Source of the DNA: Salinimonas profundi
GTDB lineage: Bacteria > Pseudomonadota > Gammaproteobacteria > Enterobacterales > Alteromonadaceae
Assembly: GCF_014750655.1 (NCBI RefSeq)
Contig: NZ_JABBXD010000001.1
Location: 481,102-545,101, forward strand
Direction: 5' to 3'
DNA length: 64,000 nt
Of the stretch, positions 32,568-42,552 are shown piece by piece. Positions within the stretch are counted from its first letter, which is position 1; each line of letters begins with the position of its first letter. The notes under the pieces are model-generated. The model saw only the letters and a program-made list of their open reading frames with translations, was not told the origin of the DNA and made no database searches. Made by a program: the position numbers and the translations under genes.

Positions 32568-33706
32568 GATTTCTCTCCCAGTTGCGCAAGCGGATGTGTT
32601 TCATCCTGCCAGGGGTCGCTGAAGAAATACTCAACAACCTCATCAGGCACCGATGCAACGTCATCAAACTTCCATTGTGGTGCATTGTCTTTATCAATGA
32701 GCAGTGCTCTGATACCTTCCTGGAACTCACCGTATTCACCACAGTGACAGGACACGCCAAGTTCTGTGCGAAAGCATTCAGCAAGGGACAGTGATTGTCC
32801 GCGTTTGATTTGCTCATAGACCAAATGTGCGGTGACAGGCGAGCCCGCTGCCAGTGATTTTTGCGCTTTTGACAGCCATTTGTCGTCGCCCGCATCCAAC
32901 CTGGCGATGTTTTCAACTACCGCGGTCAGTGAGTCTGCGTCGCAGGCACCATCAATGGTTTGCCTGTGCGGTTCGACCTGACCGGCCACACGCTCGTCTT
33001 GCGCCACATCAAAGCGTTGCAAAGCCTCGGTTACCGACTGGCTGGCCGCTTCCGGGCTGCTGACATCGCATTGGGCCAGTGCACTAAGAACAGCCTCTTT
33101 ATCATCAGCCCGACAATAATGGTCTGCAAGACCAATATAGAGTGCATCTGAGGCATTGATGCTGGCACCCGTCAGCCCCAAAAACAGGCCGGTTTTGCCG
33201 GGTAAGCGCGGCAGAAAGTAAGTACCGCCTACATCAGGATACAGGCCAATGGAGATCTCGGGCATAGCAAGCCGGGACGCGTCAGTCACCACGCGGTGCG
33301 ATGCGCCAGTCATCAGCCCCATTCCACCACCCATCACAATGCCGTGTCCCCATGCAATAACGGGTTTATTGTAGGTGCGTATGGTGTAATCCAGCGTGTA
33401 CTCAATAGTAAAAAATGTTTTTACAAAATGCGGCACACTGTCAGGACTGTCTTTCATTGCTTTGTACATGCTGACTATATCGCCACCGGCACAAAACGCT
33501 TTATCCCCGGTTGCGTCCATTAATACAAATGCCACCTCATCACGGTTAGCCCAGGACTTTAACGCCCCAAGCATGATCTCCGCCATTTCCAAATCCAGCG
33601 CATTAAGTGCTTTGGGTTTATTGAGTGTGAGATGGCCGGCCAGCATGCCGTTCGCCAGAGGAATTTCGCTGACAGTAACAGGTAAAGTCTGACTGTGTTC
33701 AGTCAT
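32564..33706 (-). CDS. 3-hydroxyisobutyryl-CoA hydrolase
   Basis: 380 residues, crotonase fold. The oxyanion-hole region GHGIVMGGGMGLM and PEISIGLYPDVGGTYFLPR identify the HIBCH branch rather than enoyl-CoA hydratase (about 260 residues). It frees 3-hydroxyisobutyrate from CoA. It stands between the acyl-CoA dehydrogenase and mmsB genes. No separate enoyl-CoA hydratase is in this operon, so that step must be supplied elsewhere. Confidence 0.9.
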   Translation of the reverse strand: MTEHSQTLPVTVSEIPLANGMLAGHLTLNKPKALNALDLEMAEIMLGALKSWANRDEVAFVLMDATGDKAFCAGGDIVSMYKAMKDSPDSVPHFVKTFFTIEYTLDYTIRTYNKPVIAWGHGIVMGGGMGLMTGASHRVVTDASRLAMPEISIGLYPDVGGTYFLPRLPGKTGLFLGLTGASINASDALYIGLADHYCRADDKEAVLSALAQCDVSSPEAASQSVTEALQRFDVAQDERVAGQVEPHRQTIDGACDADSLTAVVENIARLDAGDDKWLSKAQKSLAAGSPVTAHLVYEQIKRGQSLSLAECFRTELGVSCHCGEYGEFQEGIRALLIDKDNAPQWKFDDVASVPDEVVEYFFSDPWQDETHPLAQLGEKS

Positions 33707-33723
33707 TGCTGCCTCCTTTGTGC

Positions 33724-34878
33724 CTAAAGCACTTCTCGTTCATCTGCAATCAGTCGCCGGCCAATGATCACCCGCATGATCTCATTGGTCCCCTCAAGGA
33801 TTTGATGAACACGCACATCCCGCACATGGCGCTCCAGCGGGTACTCTTTGATATAACCGTAACCGCCGTGAAGCTGCAGCGCCTCGTTACATACGTTGAA
33901 ACCAACATCCGTAGCAAAACGTTTGGCCATAGCACAATAGGTGGTTTTATCCGCGTCATCGTTATCCAGTTTCCAGGCTGCCAGGCGAACCATCTGGCGC
34001 GCCGCTACCAGCTCGGTGCCCATGTCAGCCAGTTTGAATTGCAATGCCTGAAAGGCCGCAATGGGTTTACCAAACTGCTCACGCTCCTGCATATAATCAC
34101 GGGCGGTATTCAGTGCCTGTTGTGCAGTTCCCAAAGAACAGGTGGCAATATTTATGCGTCCGCCATCCAGGCCCTTCATGGCAAGTTTGAAGCCTTCACC
34201 TTCATTGCCCAGTAGCCACTGTGAATCAACTTTAACGTCTTCAAATGTGATCATGCGTGTAGGCTGTGCATTCCAGCCCATCTTTTCCTCGGGCTTGCCA
34301 TAGGTAATACCCTCGGCATCCGCCGGAACCGCAAACGCAGACACACCTTTAGCACCCGATTCACCGGTTCTGGCCATAACCACCAACACATCCGTGCTGC
34401 CGGCACCGGAAATAAACACTTTTGATCCGTTGAGTAAATAATGATCGCCGTCTTTACGTGCACTGGTTTTAAGGGATGCGGCGTCTGAACCGGCCCCGGG
34501 TTCGGTCAGGCAGTAAGAGGCCAGTTTTTGTCCGGTGACCAGTGATTCACACCACATCTGTTTAACCGCATCCTGTCCCCAGGTAGCAATCATCCACGTT
34601 GCCATATTATGGATAGTGAGCATCGCTGTTGTGGTCGTACACCCCATCGCCAGTTGCTCAAATATTATGGATGAGTCCAGACGGCTAAGGCCCAGGCCGC
34701 CGGCTTCCTCAGGTGTATAAAGCCCGCAAAAACCCAGTTCGCCGGCCTGCTGAATAGCCTCTACCGGAAAATGATGCTCGCGATCCCACGCTGCCGCATT
34801 AGGCGCCAGCACCTCACGGGCAAACTGACGCGCGGTGTCAGCAAAAGCCTGTTGATCATCAGTAAGTTCAAAATTCAT
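33724..34878 (-). CDS. Acyl-CoA dehydrogenase (isobutyryl-CoA type)
   Basis: 384 residues of the FAD-dependent family. YCLTEPGAGSDAASL is the FAD/substrate signature and QILEGTNEIMRVIIGR the C-terminal one with catalytic Glu in EGTNE. Context between mmsA and the hydroxyisobutyryl-CoA hydrolase points to isobutyryl-CoA as substrate (inferred from operon). Confidence 0.9.
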   Translation of the reverse strand: MNFELTDDQQAFADTARQFAREVLAPNAAAWDREHHFPVEAIQQAGELGFCGLYTPEEAGGLGLSRLDSSIIFEQLAMGCTTTTAMLTIHNMATWMIATWGQDAVKQMWCESLVTGQKLASYCLTEPGAGSDAASLKTSARKDGDHYLLNGSKVFISGAGSTDVLVVMARTGESGAKGVSAFAVPADAEGITYGKPEEKMGWNAQPTRMITFEDVKVDSQWLLGNEGEGFKLAMKGLDGGRINIATCSLGTAQQALNTARDYMQEREQFGKPIAAFQALQFKLADMGTELVAARQMVRLAAWKLDNDDADKTTYCAMAKRFATDVGFNVCNEALQLHGGYGYIKEYPLERHVRDVRVHQILEGTNEIMRVIIGRRLIADEREVL

Positions 34879-34887
34879 AACCGCTAC

Positions 34888-36378
34888 TTACCCCAGTGAA
34901 ATTGTCATATTCGGGCCACCCGGAATATCATCTTCCAGCCAGCGCGATGTGATGGTTTTGGTTTCTGAATAAAAGCGAATCGCCTGTTTACCGTATGCAT
35001 GCAGATCGCCAAAGAACGAGTTTTTCCATCCGGTGAATGAGAAAAATGGCAGAGGAACCGGGATCGGAATATTAATCCCTACCTGTCCTACTGTAACCTC
35101 ATGCTGATACTTACGTGCTGCAGCACCGTTTGACGTAAATATTGACGTACCATTACCGTACGGATTGTTGTTTACCAGCGTCAACGCATCATCCAGTGAG
35201 TCCGCGTTCATAATGGATAATACCGGACCAAAGATTTCTTCCTTGTAAATATCCATCTCGTCAGTTACATCGCTAAATACGGTCGGACCGATCCAGTTAC
35301 CATTTTCAAAGCCCTCAACCGTAAAGTCTGACCCATCTACCAGACAGGTTGCGCCCTGCTCTTTGCCACTCTTAATAAGACGTAATACACGCTCTTTTGC
35401 CTGCGGGCTGATGACTGGCCCATATGCAGAATCTTTCTTATCCCAGGGGCCTGGCTTAACGGCTTTAATACGTTCAGCCAGCTCAGGGATCCATTTTTGT
35501 GCTTCACCCACAAACACCGCGACCGAAATTGCCATACAACGCTGACCTGCTGCACCGACAGAGGCGCCCACCAGGTTATTCAGAACATGCTCTTTATTGG
35601 CGTCAGGCATAATGACAGTGTGGTTTTTCGCGCCGGCAAAACACTGAGCGCGTTTCATATGCGCCGTCGCGGTGCGATAGATGTGCTGACCCACCGGTAC
35701 AGAGCCGACAAACGAAACCGCCTTGATGTCGGGGTGCGTTAGCAGCGGTTCAACCTGTTCTTTACCACCGTGAATAACATTGAGTACGCCATCGGGTGCG
35801 CCGGCTTCTTTGAAAAGTTCCGCCAGACGAACCGGCGTCAAGGGATCCTGCTCAGAGGGTTTAAGTACAAAGGTATTACCACAGGCGATAGCCAGCGGGA
35901 ACATCCACAGTGGGATCATCGCCGGAAAGTTGAACGGCGTAATTCCTGCGCACACACCAAGTGGCTGTGTATAGCTGTAGGTATCAATGCCACGCGCAAC
36001 ATTTTCTGCTGTTTCGCCCATCATCAGCGAAGGCACATTCATGGCCTGTTCAACCACCTCAATACCACGCCATACATCGCCCATCGCATCATCAAAGGTT
36101 TTACCGGTTTCCTGCGCCAGTGTTTCCGCAATATCTTTTTGATGTTCTTTAAGCAGCGCCTGATAACGCATCATCAAACGAGCGCGTTCTGTGACAGGGA
36201 CATCTTTCCAGGTTTCAAAGGCTGTTTTTGCAGAAGCAATGGCCTGCGTGATTTCTTCCTCTGTCGCACATGGCGCTTGTGCTATGACTTCGTTGTTGGC
36301 CGGATTGGTAACATCAATGTACTGAGTTGTATCAGATTTTTTGAACTCACCATTGATTAATAAGGGTACATGTTTCAT
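34888..36378 (-). CDS. mmsA: CoA-acylating methylmalonate-semialdehyde dehydrogenase
   Basis: 496 residues, ALDH superfamily. The catalytic Cys is in [31 protein letters not shown] and the C-terminal [16 protein letters not shown] are typical of MmsA. It converts methylmalonate semialdehyde to propionyl-CoA. First gene of the valine operon, 9 bp before the dehydrogenase gene, with a LiuR-like palindrome about 55 bp upstream of its start. Confidence 0.94.
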   Translation of the reverse strand: MKHVPLLINGEFKKSDTTQYIDVTNPANNEVIAQAPCATEEEITQAIASAKTAFETWKDVPVTERARLMMRYQALLKEHQKDIAETLAQETGKTFDDAMGDVWRGIEVVEQAMNVPSLMMGETAENVARGIDTYSYTQPLGVCAGITPFNFPAMIPLWMFPLAIACGNTFVLKPSEQDPLTPVRLAELFKEAGAPDGVLNVIHGGKEQVEPLLTHPDIKAVSFVGSVPVGQHIYRTATAHMKRAQCFAGAKNHTVIMPDANKEHVLNNLVGASVGAAGQRCMAISVAVFVGEAQKWIPELAERIKAVKPGPWDKKDSAYGPVISPQAKERVLRLIKSGKEQGATCLVDGSDFTVEGFENGNWIGPTVFSDVTDEMDIYKEEIFGPVLSIMNADSLDDALTLVNNNPYGNGTSIFTSNGAAARKYQHEVTVGQVGINIPIPVPLPFFSFTGWKNSFFGDLHAYGKQAIRFYSETKTITSRWLEDDIPGGPNMTISLG

Positions 36379-36430
36379 CGCTGTTTCCTTAGATAAACGG
36401 ACGTTGGAGACACCTTAACTCTGGCTCCCC

Positions 36431-36446
36431 TTGACGTAAACGTTAA
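36431..36446. promoter_or_regulatory. LiuR-like operator
   Basis: TTGACGTAAACGTTAA is a near-palindrome of the ACGT-containing type used by MerR-family LiuR regulators of branched-chain amino acid degradation in gammaproteobacteria. A second ACGT half (AAACGTAAGG) follows at 36451. It sits in the promoter region of mmsA. The match is from memory of the motif. Confidence 0.5.
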
Positions 36447-36653
36447 CCATAAACGTAAGGTTGGTTTTTTGTAAACATAATGTGACATGAAAAGTCTCAG
36501 AATGCGATGACTGATTCAACACGTCAGACGAGATAAATATGAAGTTATGATGACGGTGCAATTCTGTGCTGGTATGCTCACCAGTGATGTCGCCTCATAC
36601 TGCGTACTGTCAGTATTAGCCAAATATAAAAAATGACACTGACAAACGATTAA

Positions 36654-38279
36654 ATGACTTACCGCGTTGCAATTGTAGAAGATAATGCCACTGCCCGGGC
36701 CACACTCAGAAGCCACCTTCTGCAGATTGAGCCGTTTACGATCAGCAGCTTCAGCCAGGGAAGTGAATTACAGTCGGCGCTGCGTGTCCAGCACTTCGAA
36801 ATTATCATTTTCGACTATTATCTGGGTGAAACAAAAACCGGCGTAGAGTGGCTTACTACCCTGCGTCAGGCGCGCTTTATTCGTCCGGGTACCGGTATTA
36901 TCTTTATCACCTCGGACAGGCTCCCTCAGACGATTGGCGAAATTATCGATTGTGAGCCTGATTTATTACTGATCAAGCCTTATAACCTGCAGACCTTATC
37001 CCGTGGCATCAAACAGTATCTGACCTACCGAAAAGTTGCGCACAACGCGTTGCAGGCGCTTGATGACCAGCGGCCTGACAAGGCGTTAAAGTTGCTAAAA
37101 GCCTCTCTGGAGCAGGAAATACCGCTACGTATTCGTACCGATATTATCAAACTGAAAGCCCGCCTGTTGTTTGAGTCTGGTGACATACAACAAGCCCGAC
37201 AGCTTTACGAAGCGGTGTTAGTAGATTGTGAGCGTGTGCTGTGGGCGCAATGGGGCAAGGTTAAGTGCCTGTATATGGAAGGGCGTTGGCATCATTGTCA
37301 GGACGATCTTACCGACCTAATTGAAAGTGAGCTGGCAAAAAACAAAGCATTTGAATGGCTGGCCGGCCTCAGTTTTGAACAAAAAGCCTACGAGAAGGCA
37401 GAGTATTATCTTGATCACATCGCTTTTTCAGCATTAAGTATCGCCGCAACGCGATTAAAATCACTGACCTATCAGCGCCAGGATCGTGTGCTTGATGCCA
37501 TCGAACTCCTGCAGAAAAAACGCCACGCGCATACGTCATCAAAAGAAACCTTTAACGAATTCACCTTTGAGCTGGCTGAATTTTATCTGTCTATTGCAGA
37601 ACATCAGCCTGCTGCGAACCGGAGTGAAAGCCTCAGTCAGGCGCGCCGCCTGATAGGTGTGGCTGGCCGCCACAACCATGACGCACAACACGGTCAGAAA
37701 CAGGCTGTACTCATGGCGTATGCGGCAGTGTTGGACGGCGATGAGCATCGCGCACAGGTCTTGTTCGATCATGAAACCACAGAGTATTTTGCACGCACCG
37801 ATGCTGCAACACTCATCAATGCCGCCAAGGTCTATTCGTATTTACGCCAACCGGAAAAAGTCAGGGAGATGTTGTCACTGGCTCACGACAGAACACAGGA
37901 CAATCTCAGTCTGGCCCAGCGTACCTCTCATCAGGAAGCATTGCGCACCGCCGAGCAGCAGCTGGGCGTTGCCGCTGAGCAAGCTTTTGAACTCAATGAT
38001 ATTGGCACCAAATGGTTTTTACAAAAGCGTTATTTGAAAGCCATGTATTACTTTTATCAGGCCCATACATTGCTACCCGGAACGGCGGCATTTGCGCTTA
38101 ACCTGTTGCATTGTATGACTGAGGCGGGGATAGCCAACTACCGGACAACCAGTGCACAGGCACTGTTTACCCAGCTCACCGCCACGACTTTATCTGCCTC
38201 CAATCAAAACAGACTGCAGAAAATTGAAAAGATGTATGCAAACAAGCCTGAGTTAAACAGCGGCGCCAATCATCATTAG
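36654..38279 (+). CDS. Response regulator with TPR output domain (second copy)
   Basis: 541 residues. The receiver has E9/D10, phospho-acceptor D54 (IIFDYYLG), T86 and K108. The remaining 400 residues are TPR-like helices, including ARQLYEAVL and KRYLKAMYYFYQAHTLLPG near the C terminus. Same architecture and nearly the same length as the protein at 14403-16046, but the sequences are clearly diverged. No kinase is nearby. Output is probably through protein-protein contact. Confidence 0.87.
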   Translation: MTYRVAIVEDNATARATLRSHLLQIEPFTISSFSQGSELQSALRVQHFEIIIFDYYLGETKTGVEWLTTLRQARFIRPGTGIIFITSDRLPQTIGEIIDCEPDLLLIKPYNLQTLSRGIKQYLTYRKVAHNALQALDDQRPDKALKLLKASLEQEIPLRIRTDIIKLKARLLFESGDIQQARQLYEAVLVDCERVLWAQWGKVKCLYMEGRWHHCQDDLTDLIESELAKNKAFEWLAGLSFEQKAYEKAEYYLDHIAFSALSIAATRLKSLTYQRQDRVLDAIELLQKKRHAHTSSKETFNEFTFELAEFYLSIAEHQPAANRSESLSQARRLIGVAGRHNHDAQHGQKQAVLMAYAAVLDGDEHRAQVLFDHETTEYFARTDAATLINAAKVYSYLRQPEKVREMLSLAHDRTQDNLSLAQRTSHQEALRTAEQQLGVAAEQAFELNDIGTKWFLQKRYLKAMYYFYQAHTLLPGTAAFALNLLHCMTEAGIANYRTTSAQALFTQLTATTLSASNQNRLQKIEKMYANKPELNSGANHH

Positions 38280-38354
38280 TTGACTGTCGCGATAATACTG
38301 ACTGGCTACTCAGCTGTGAAAGTACCGGCTGTGATTCTGATATAAAGGCATACA

Positions 38355-39212
38355 TCAGGGATGCAAACGGGTTAGCAGGCTGGAGGTGTCCCAGCGCCCT
38401 CCTCCGCATTTTTGCACATCAGCATAATACTGATCTACCAATGCGGTGAGAGCCAGTGTTGACCCGTTTTTACGCGCTTCTTCCAGTGCAATATGCAAAT
38501 CTTTACGCATCCAGTCTACCGCAAAGCCAAATTCGTACTCGCCGTTCATCATTGTGGCCGCTCTGTTTTCCATTTGCCAGGATTGCGCCGCCCCTTTGCT
38601 GATCACCTCAATCACTTGGTTACAATCAAGGCCGGCCCTTTCACCAAAATGCAGTGCTTCTGCCAATCCCTGCACAATGCCAGCAATACAGATTTGGTTC
38701 ATCATTTTTGCCAACTGTCCACTGCCAGCATCGCCTATACGCTGAACGTGCCGGGCAAATACCTGCATAACGGGCAGCGCACGCTCAAAGGTATCAGTGC
38801 GGCCGCCGACCATAACCGTTAGCTGCCCGTTCTGCGCACCGGCCTGTCCGCCAGAAACAGGCGCATCCAGAAACCCGATTTGTTTGTCTGCGCACATCGC
38901 ATCCAGCTGACGAGCCAGTTCCGCTGATGCAGTCGTATGATCAATCAGAATACTGTCAGGCTTCATAGCGGCTATAGCCTGCTGCGCCACTTCGCTAACA
39001 TCGTTATCATTGCCCACGCACATCAACACGATATCCGCACCGGTAACAGCGTCAGTTATGGTGTGTGCCATTTGACCGGCGTAGTGCTTACACCAGTTAC
39101 TAACTTTTTCCGTAGTACGATTGAATACGGTGACGTCGTATCCGTTGTCTGACAAGTGACCTGCCATGGGATACCCCATAACGCCTAAACCAAGAAAACA
39201 AACTTTTTTCAT
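38355..39212 (-). CDS. NAD(P)-dependent oxidoreductase, 3-hydroxyisobutyrate dehydrogenase family
   Basis: 285 residues. Nucleotide fold FLGLGVMGYPMAGHLS, substrate motif DAPVSGGQAGAQNG and catalytic Lys in GSGQLAKMMNQ. A separate mmsB sits in the valine operon, so this copy more likely acts on another beta-hydroxyacid such as tartronate semialdehyde (inference). Monocistronic, divergent from the D-lactate-dehydrogenase-like gene. Confidence 0.88.
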   Translation of the reverse strand: MKKVCFLGLGVMGYPMAGHLSDNGYDVTVFNRTTEKVSNWCKHYAGQMAHTITDAVTGADIVLMCVGNDNDVSEVAQQAIAAMKPDSILIDHTTASAELARQLDAMCADKQIGFLDAPVSGGQAGAQNGQLTVMVGGRTDTFERALPVMQVFARHVQRIGDAGSGQLAKMMNQICIAGIVQGLAEALHFGERAGLDCNQVIEVISKGAAQSWQMENRAATMMNGEYEFGFAVDWMRKDLHIALEEARKNGSTLALTALVDQYYADVQKCGGGRWDTSSLLTRLHP

Positions 39213-39320
39213 TGCTATACTCTGCGTATGACTGATTAATAATGCTTATGCTGCCACAAACTGTGCGAAGTGCATAATGAGACAGTATGTCGTGTTTTTT
39301 TTGTCTAACACAATCTTTGG

Positions 39321-40328
39321 ATGACAAGTATGCAATGCAAAATTGGTGTATTTAGCTGTCAGGCGTATGATCGCGACACCCTCAGCCAGGCGGCAGCCCA
39401 ACATGCTGGTGCAGAATTACGGTATTTTGAGACCGCACTTACCCAGCAATCCGTTTCGTTATGTCAGGGACTGGATACGGTATGCGTATTTGTTAATGAT
39501 ACGCTGGATGAGTCTGTGGTCAGCGCACTGGCAAAGCTGGGCGTACGACATATTGCACTACGCTGTGCTGGTTATAATAATGTGGACTTAAAAGCTGCCA
39601 AAAAATACCGCGTGTGCGTGACACGTGTACCAGCCTATTCACCACACAGCGTTGCCGAACACGCGATCGCCCTCATGTTAACGCTTAACCGTAAAACCCA
39701 CCGTGCGTTTAATCGCGTCAGAGAGGGAAATTTTAATTTAAACGGACTGATGGGCTTTACCCTTCATGGTAAACGCGTAGGTGTTATCGGCACAGGACAT
39801 ATCGGTAAGGCAACAGCCCATATATTAAAGGGCTTCGGCTGTGAGGTACTTTGCTATGATCCTCAGCCTGATAGCACACTGGCAATTGACTGTACCTATA
39901 CATCAATTCACGAAATTCTGAGTAAAAGCGATATTATCACGCTGCACTGCCCGTTAAATGACGACACCTATCATCTGATTAACCGCCAGAGTATCGGACA
40001 AATGAAAGATGGGGTTATGCTGATTAATACATCCAGAGGCGCCCTGATTGATACTAAAGCAATGATTACCGGCCTGAAATCTGAAAAAATCGGCAGTCTG
40101 GGTATCGACGTTTACGAACAAGAGGCATCGCTGTTTTTTTCTGACCATTCGATGGAAATCATTCACGATGATATTTTTGAGCGCCTGCAAACGTTTCCGA
40201 ATGTACTGATTACCGGTCACCAGGGCTTTTTCACCCGAGAAGCCATGGAAGAGATTGCCTCTGTGACACTCGCTAATATTGTAAATTTCTGTCAGGGAAG
40301 ATTAAGTGATAACAACCGGGTAATTTAG
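39321..40328 (+). CDS. D-lactate dehydrogenase-like 2-hydroxyacid dehydrogenase
   Basis: 335 residues. The NAD-binding motif VGVIGTGHIGKATA and the DYNNVDL-like CAGYNNVDL belong to fermentative D-lactate dehydrogenase (LdhA). Catalytic Arg lies in NTSRGALID, Glu in IDVYEQEA and His in ITGHQGFFT. It probably reduces pyruvate to D-lactate. ATG 39321 and ATG 39330 are both possible starts. Its stop overlaps the convergent cmoM stop. Confidence 0.88.
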   Translation: MTSMQCKIGVFSCQAYDRDTLSQAAAQHAGAELRYFETALTQQSVSLCQGLDTVCVFVNDTLDESVVSALAKLGVRHIALRCAGYNNVDLKAAKKYRVCVTRVPAYSPHSVAEHAIALMLTLNRKTHRAFNRVREGNFNLNGLMGFTLHGKRVGVIGTGHIGKATAHILKGFGCEVLCYDPQPDSTLAIDCTYTSIHEILSKSDIITLHCPLNDDTYHLINRQSIGQMKDGVMLINTSRGALIDTKAMITGLKSEKIGSLGIDVYEQEASLFFSDHSMEIIHDDIFERLQTFPNVLITGHQGFFTREAMEEIASVTLANIVNFCQGRLSDNNRVI

Positions 40329-41074
40329 TTTTTCTCGAGCATAAGATGAAAATATTTACCCATCCAGCAAAAGGGCTCCTGTGCGCGATATTGTCTTTCA
40401 AGTGTCAGTAGCTGCTCAAAAATATCGTCTGATTCGGGTTTGTTTTTCATGTAATCATGAAAACACCGGATCCCGGATTTGGCTAACACTGTCATATTTT
40501 GCTGCTCAACAAAATTAATCACATCCACTGGCCGCAAGGCATTCGTGGGATTGAGCCTGACCTGGTTTTTAACCTTCAAGCCTCGCGCAATATAATCAAA
40601 ATTGCCATAAACCGCATTGGTGAAAAGCGCGGCATCACGGTTAAAAAAGCTGAGACTTAACCGGCTGCCCGGGCGCATCTTTTCAGCAATAAATTGAAGC
40701 GCGTCAAATGGCTCGGCCAGCCATTCAAGTACAGCATGGCAAACAATCAAGTCATAGGAATCAAGCTGCTGGATTTGCTGAAGTGGGCAGTGAGTTATAT
40801 CCACCTGGGGAAAATCATGTAAAAGATCAGCCGCCAGGTTAAGTATGTCCCGGGAGGCATCGGTCAGCGTGACATGATGCCCCTGAACGGCCAACTCCCT
40901 GGCCATAATGCCTGTACCACCGCCAATTTCAATGATCCGCTGTGCTGGCGTATCCAGAAACGGCTGTATTGACTCCAGTAACAATAAGTGACGCAGTTTC
41001 CCCTTGGTTGTGCCATAAATATTTCGCACGAACTTATCGGCAATACCGTCAAAATACTGGTCAGTGGCTTTCAT
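40325..41074 (-). CDS. cmoM: tRNA 5-carboxymethoxyuridine methyltransferase
   Basis: 249 residues. DGIADKFVRNIYGTTKGKLR at the N terminus is the CmoM (SmtA) hallmark, followed by a SAM-binding loop (IIEIGGGTGIMARELA) and HAVLEWLAEP. It methylates cmo5U34 to mcmo5U in certain tRNAs. TrhO, which starts the same modification by another route, is encoded at 12.7 kb. Confidence 0.92.
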   Translation of the reverse strand: MKATDQYFDGIADKFVRNIYGTTKGKLRHLLLLESIQPFLDTPAQRIIEIGGGTGIMARELAVQGHHVTLTDASRDILNLAADLLHDFPQVDITHCPLQQIQQLDSYDLIVCHAVLEWLAEPFDALQFIAEKMRPGSRLSLSFFNRDAALFTNAVYGNFDYIARGLKVKNQVRLNPTNALRPVDVINFVEQQNMTVLAKSGIRCFHDYMKNKPESDDIFEQLLTLERQYRAQEPFCWMGKYFHLMLEKN

Positions 41075-41089
41075 TTTGTTTATTTACAC

Positions 41090-41848
41090 TCAGGCTGGAT
41101 TATCAATGTCTATGAAGGTGGTCGCCAGCCCGAACTTTTCCTGTAAAAATTCGCCCAGCGCCTTTACGCCATAACGTTCGGTCGCGTGATGCCCACAAGC
41201 GAAAAAATGAATGCCCTGCTCTCTTGCACTATGGATCGTCTGTTCAGAAACTTCACCACTGATAAACGCATCAATGCCCGCCTGCGCGACACTGTCGATG
41301 AAGCCCTGTCCGCCACCCGTACACCATGCAACAGTGGAAATGGGCTGATCAGGATCCCCTTCAACTAACGGCGCTTTACCCAGTGCAGCCTGAATATTGT
41401 CCGCCAAATCCTGTTGCGAGACCGGGGTTTCAAGCCGTGCTTCGAAAACAATTCTCTGGGGACTGATATCAGCGTGTGGCCGGGCATTTTCAAAGTTAAG
41501 TAATTTGCCTAATTGCGCATTGTTACCCAGTGTCGTATGCACATCTATGGGCAGGTGATAAGCAAACAAATTAATGTCATTTTCCAGCAGCGACTTTATA
41601 CGTCGCTTCTTCATGCCGGTAATGACGTCGGCTTCACCTTTCCAGAAATAGCCATGATGAACAATAATAGCATCTGCATTTTGTTCAATAGCCGCATCAA
41701 TCAGCCGTTGCGATGCTGTAACACCGGTAATAATTCGCTTAATACGATCTTTACCCTCAACCTGCAGTCCATTGGGACAATAATCTTTAATATCTGCGGG
41801 TTTGAGTAGGCCATCGAGAACTCGCTGCAATTCAGTTCTGCTGATCAT
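41090..41848 (-). CDS. Nif3-like dinuclear metal centre protein
   Basis: 252 residues, YbgI/NIF3 family. Metal-binding HHGYFWKG and the later FACGHHATERYGVK are conserved, and AYHLPIDVHTTLGNN is diagnostic. It forms a hexameric toroid with two metals per subunit; a GTP cyclohydrolase-like role has been proposed for the family but is not settled. It is 15 bp upstream of cmoM. Confidence 0.92.
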   Translation of the reverse strand: MISRTELQRVLDGLLKPADIKDYCPNGLQVEGKDRIKRIITGVTASQRLIDAAIEQNADAIIVHHGYFWKGEADVITGMKKRRIKSLLENDINLFAYHLPIDVHTTLGNNAQLGKLLNFENARPHADISPQRIVFEARLETPVSQQDLADNIQAALGKAPLVEGDPDQPISTVAWCTGGGQGFIDSVAQAGIDAFISGEVSEQTIHSAREQGIHFFACGHHATERYGVKALGEFLQEKFGLATTFIDIDNPA

Positions 41849-41914
41849 TTAACGCTCCTGTCGCCTGCAATTTTATGGCGGCAAGTGTAACAAATGTAAA
41901 CGGAAAATGTGGAG

Positions 41915-42538
41915 TTATTGGCCGGCAATTCCGGTAGCGACAAAAGGAATCAGATGGTCGATAACGCCAACCACATCAACGTCCTGATTGAAGTCAGAAT
42001 GGGCAATTTGCGTCAATGCACTGCTTGATGACATCGAGAAGACAAAGGCGCCCATGGCAAAATGTAAGCGCCAGAAAAGTTCATCGTTTTGAATATCCGG
42101 TAGTCGTCTGTGAATTTCAGTGAGCAGCTTAGTAACACTGTGGCCGTAATGCCCCATAATGAAACGGCGCAGGTGACCTTGCGTCTCGTTGTACCCTTTG
42201 CCCAGTAACATCACAAAAGTTGCAGTACCATTCGGGCGAACGTCATTGAGACACAACATGGGCGGGACTAACGCTTCAAGCAACTCAACGATGCCCTGTC
42301 TGCCGGTGGATAAGGGAAGTGAATCCAGCGTCTCATCAATCCGGGGCATCAGAATATCAAAATACCGTTTGAAAACGGACTGGATAAGGTTTTTTTTGCT
42401 GCCGTAATGATAGTTGACCGAGGCGAGATTGACACTGGCACCGCTGGTAATGGCACGCATTGAAGTTTGGTCGAAGCCCTGCTCAGCAAACAGGGCTTCA
42501 GCCACATCCAAAATCTGAATTTTGGTGGGTTTTGTCAT
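41915..42538 (-). CDS. TetR/AcrR-family regulator
   Basis: 207 residues. The N-terminal helix-turn-helix is ILDVAEALFAEQGFDQTSMRAI...VNLASVNYHYGSK. The C-terminal ligand domain resembles the CecR/DUF1956 group. ATG 42538 lies 14 bp after sohB; an in-frame GTG at 42583 would overlap sohB by 31 bp. It is co-oriented with sohB. Target unknown. Confidence 0.87.
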   Translation of the reverse strand: MTKPTKIQILDVAEALFAEQGFDQTSMRAITSGASVNLASVNYHYGSKKNLIQSVFKRYFDILMPRIDETLDSLPLSTGRQGIVELLEALVPPMLCLNDVRPNGTATFVMLLGKGYNETQGHLRRFIMGHYGHSVTKLLTEIHRRLPDIQNDELFWRLHFAMGAFVFSMSSSSALTQIAHSDFNQDVDVVGVIDHLIPFVATGIAGQ

Positions 42539-42552
42539 TATTGAACCAGTGG

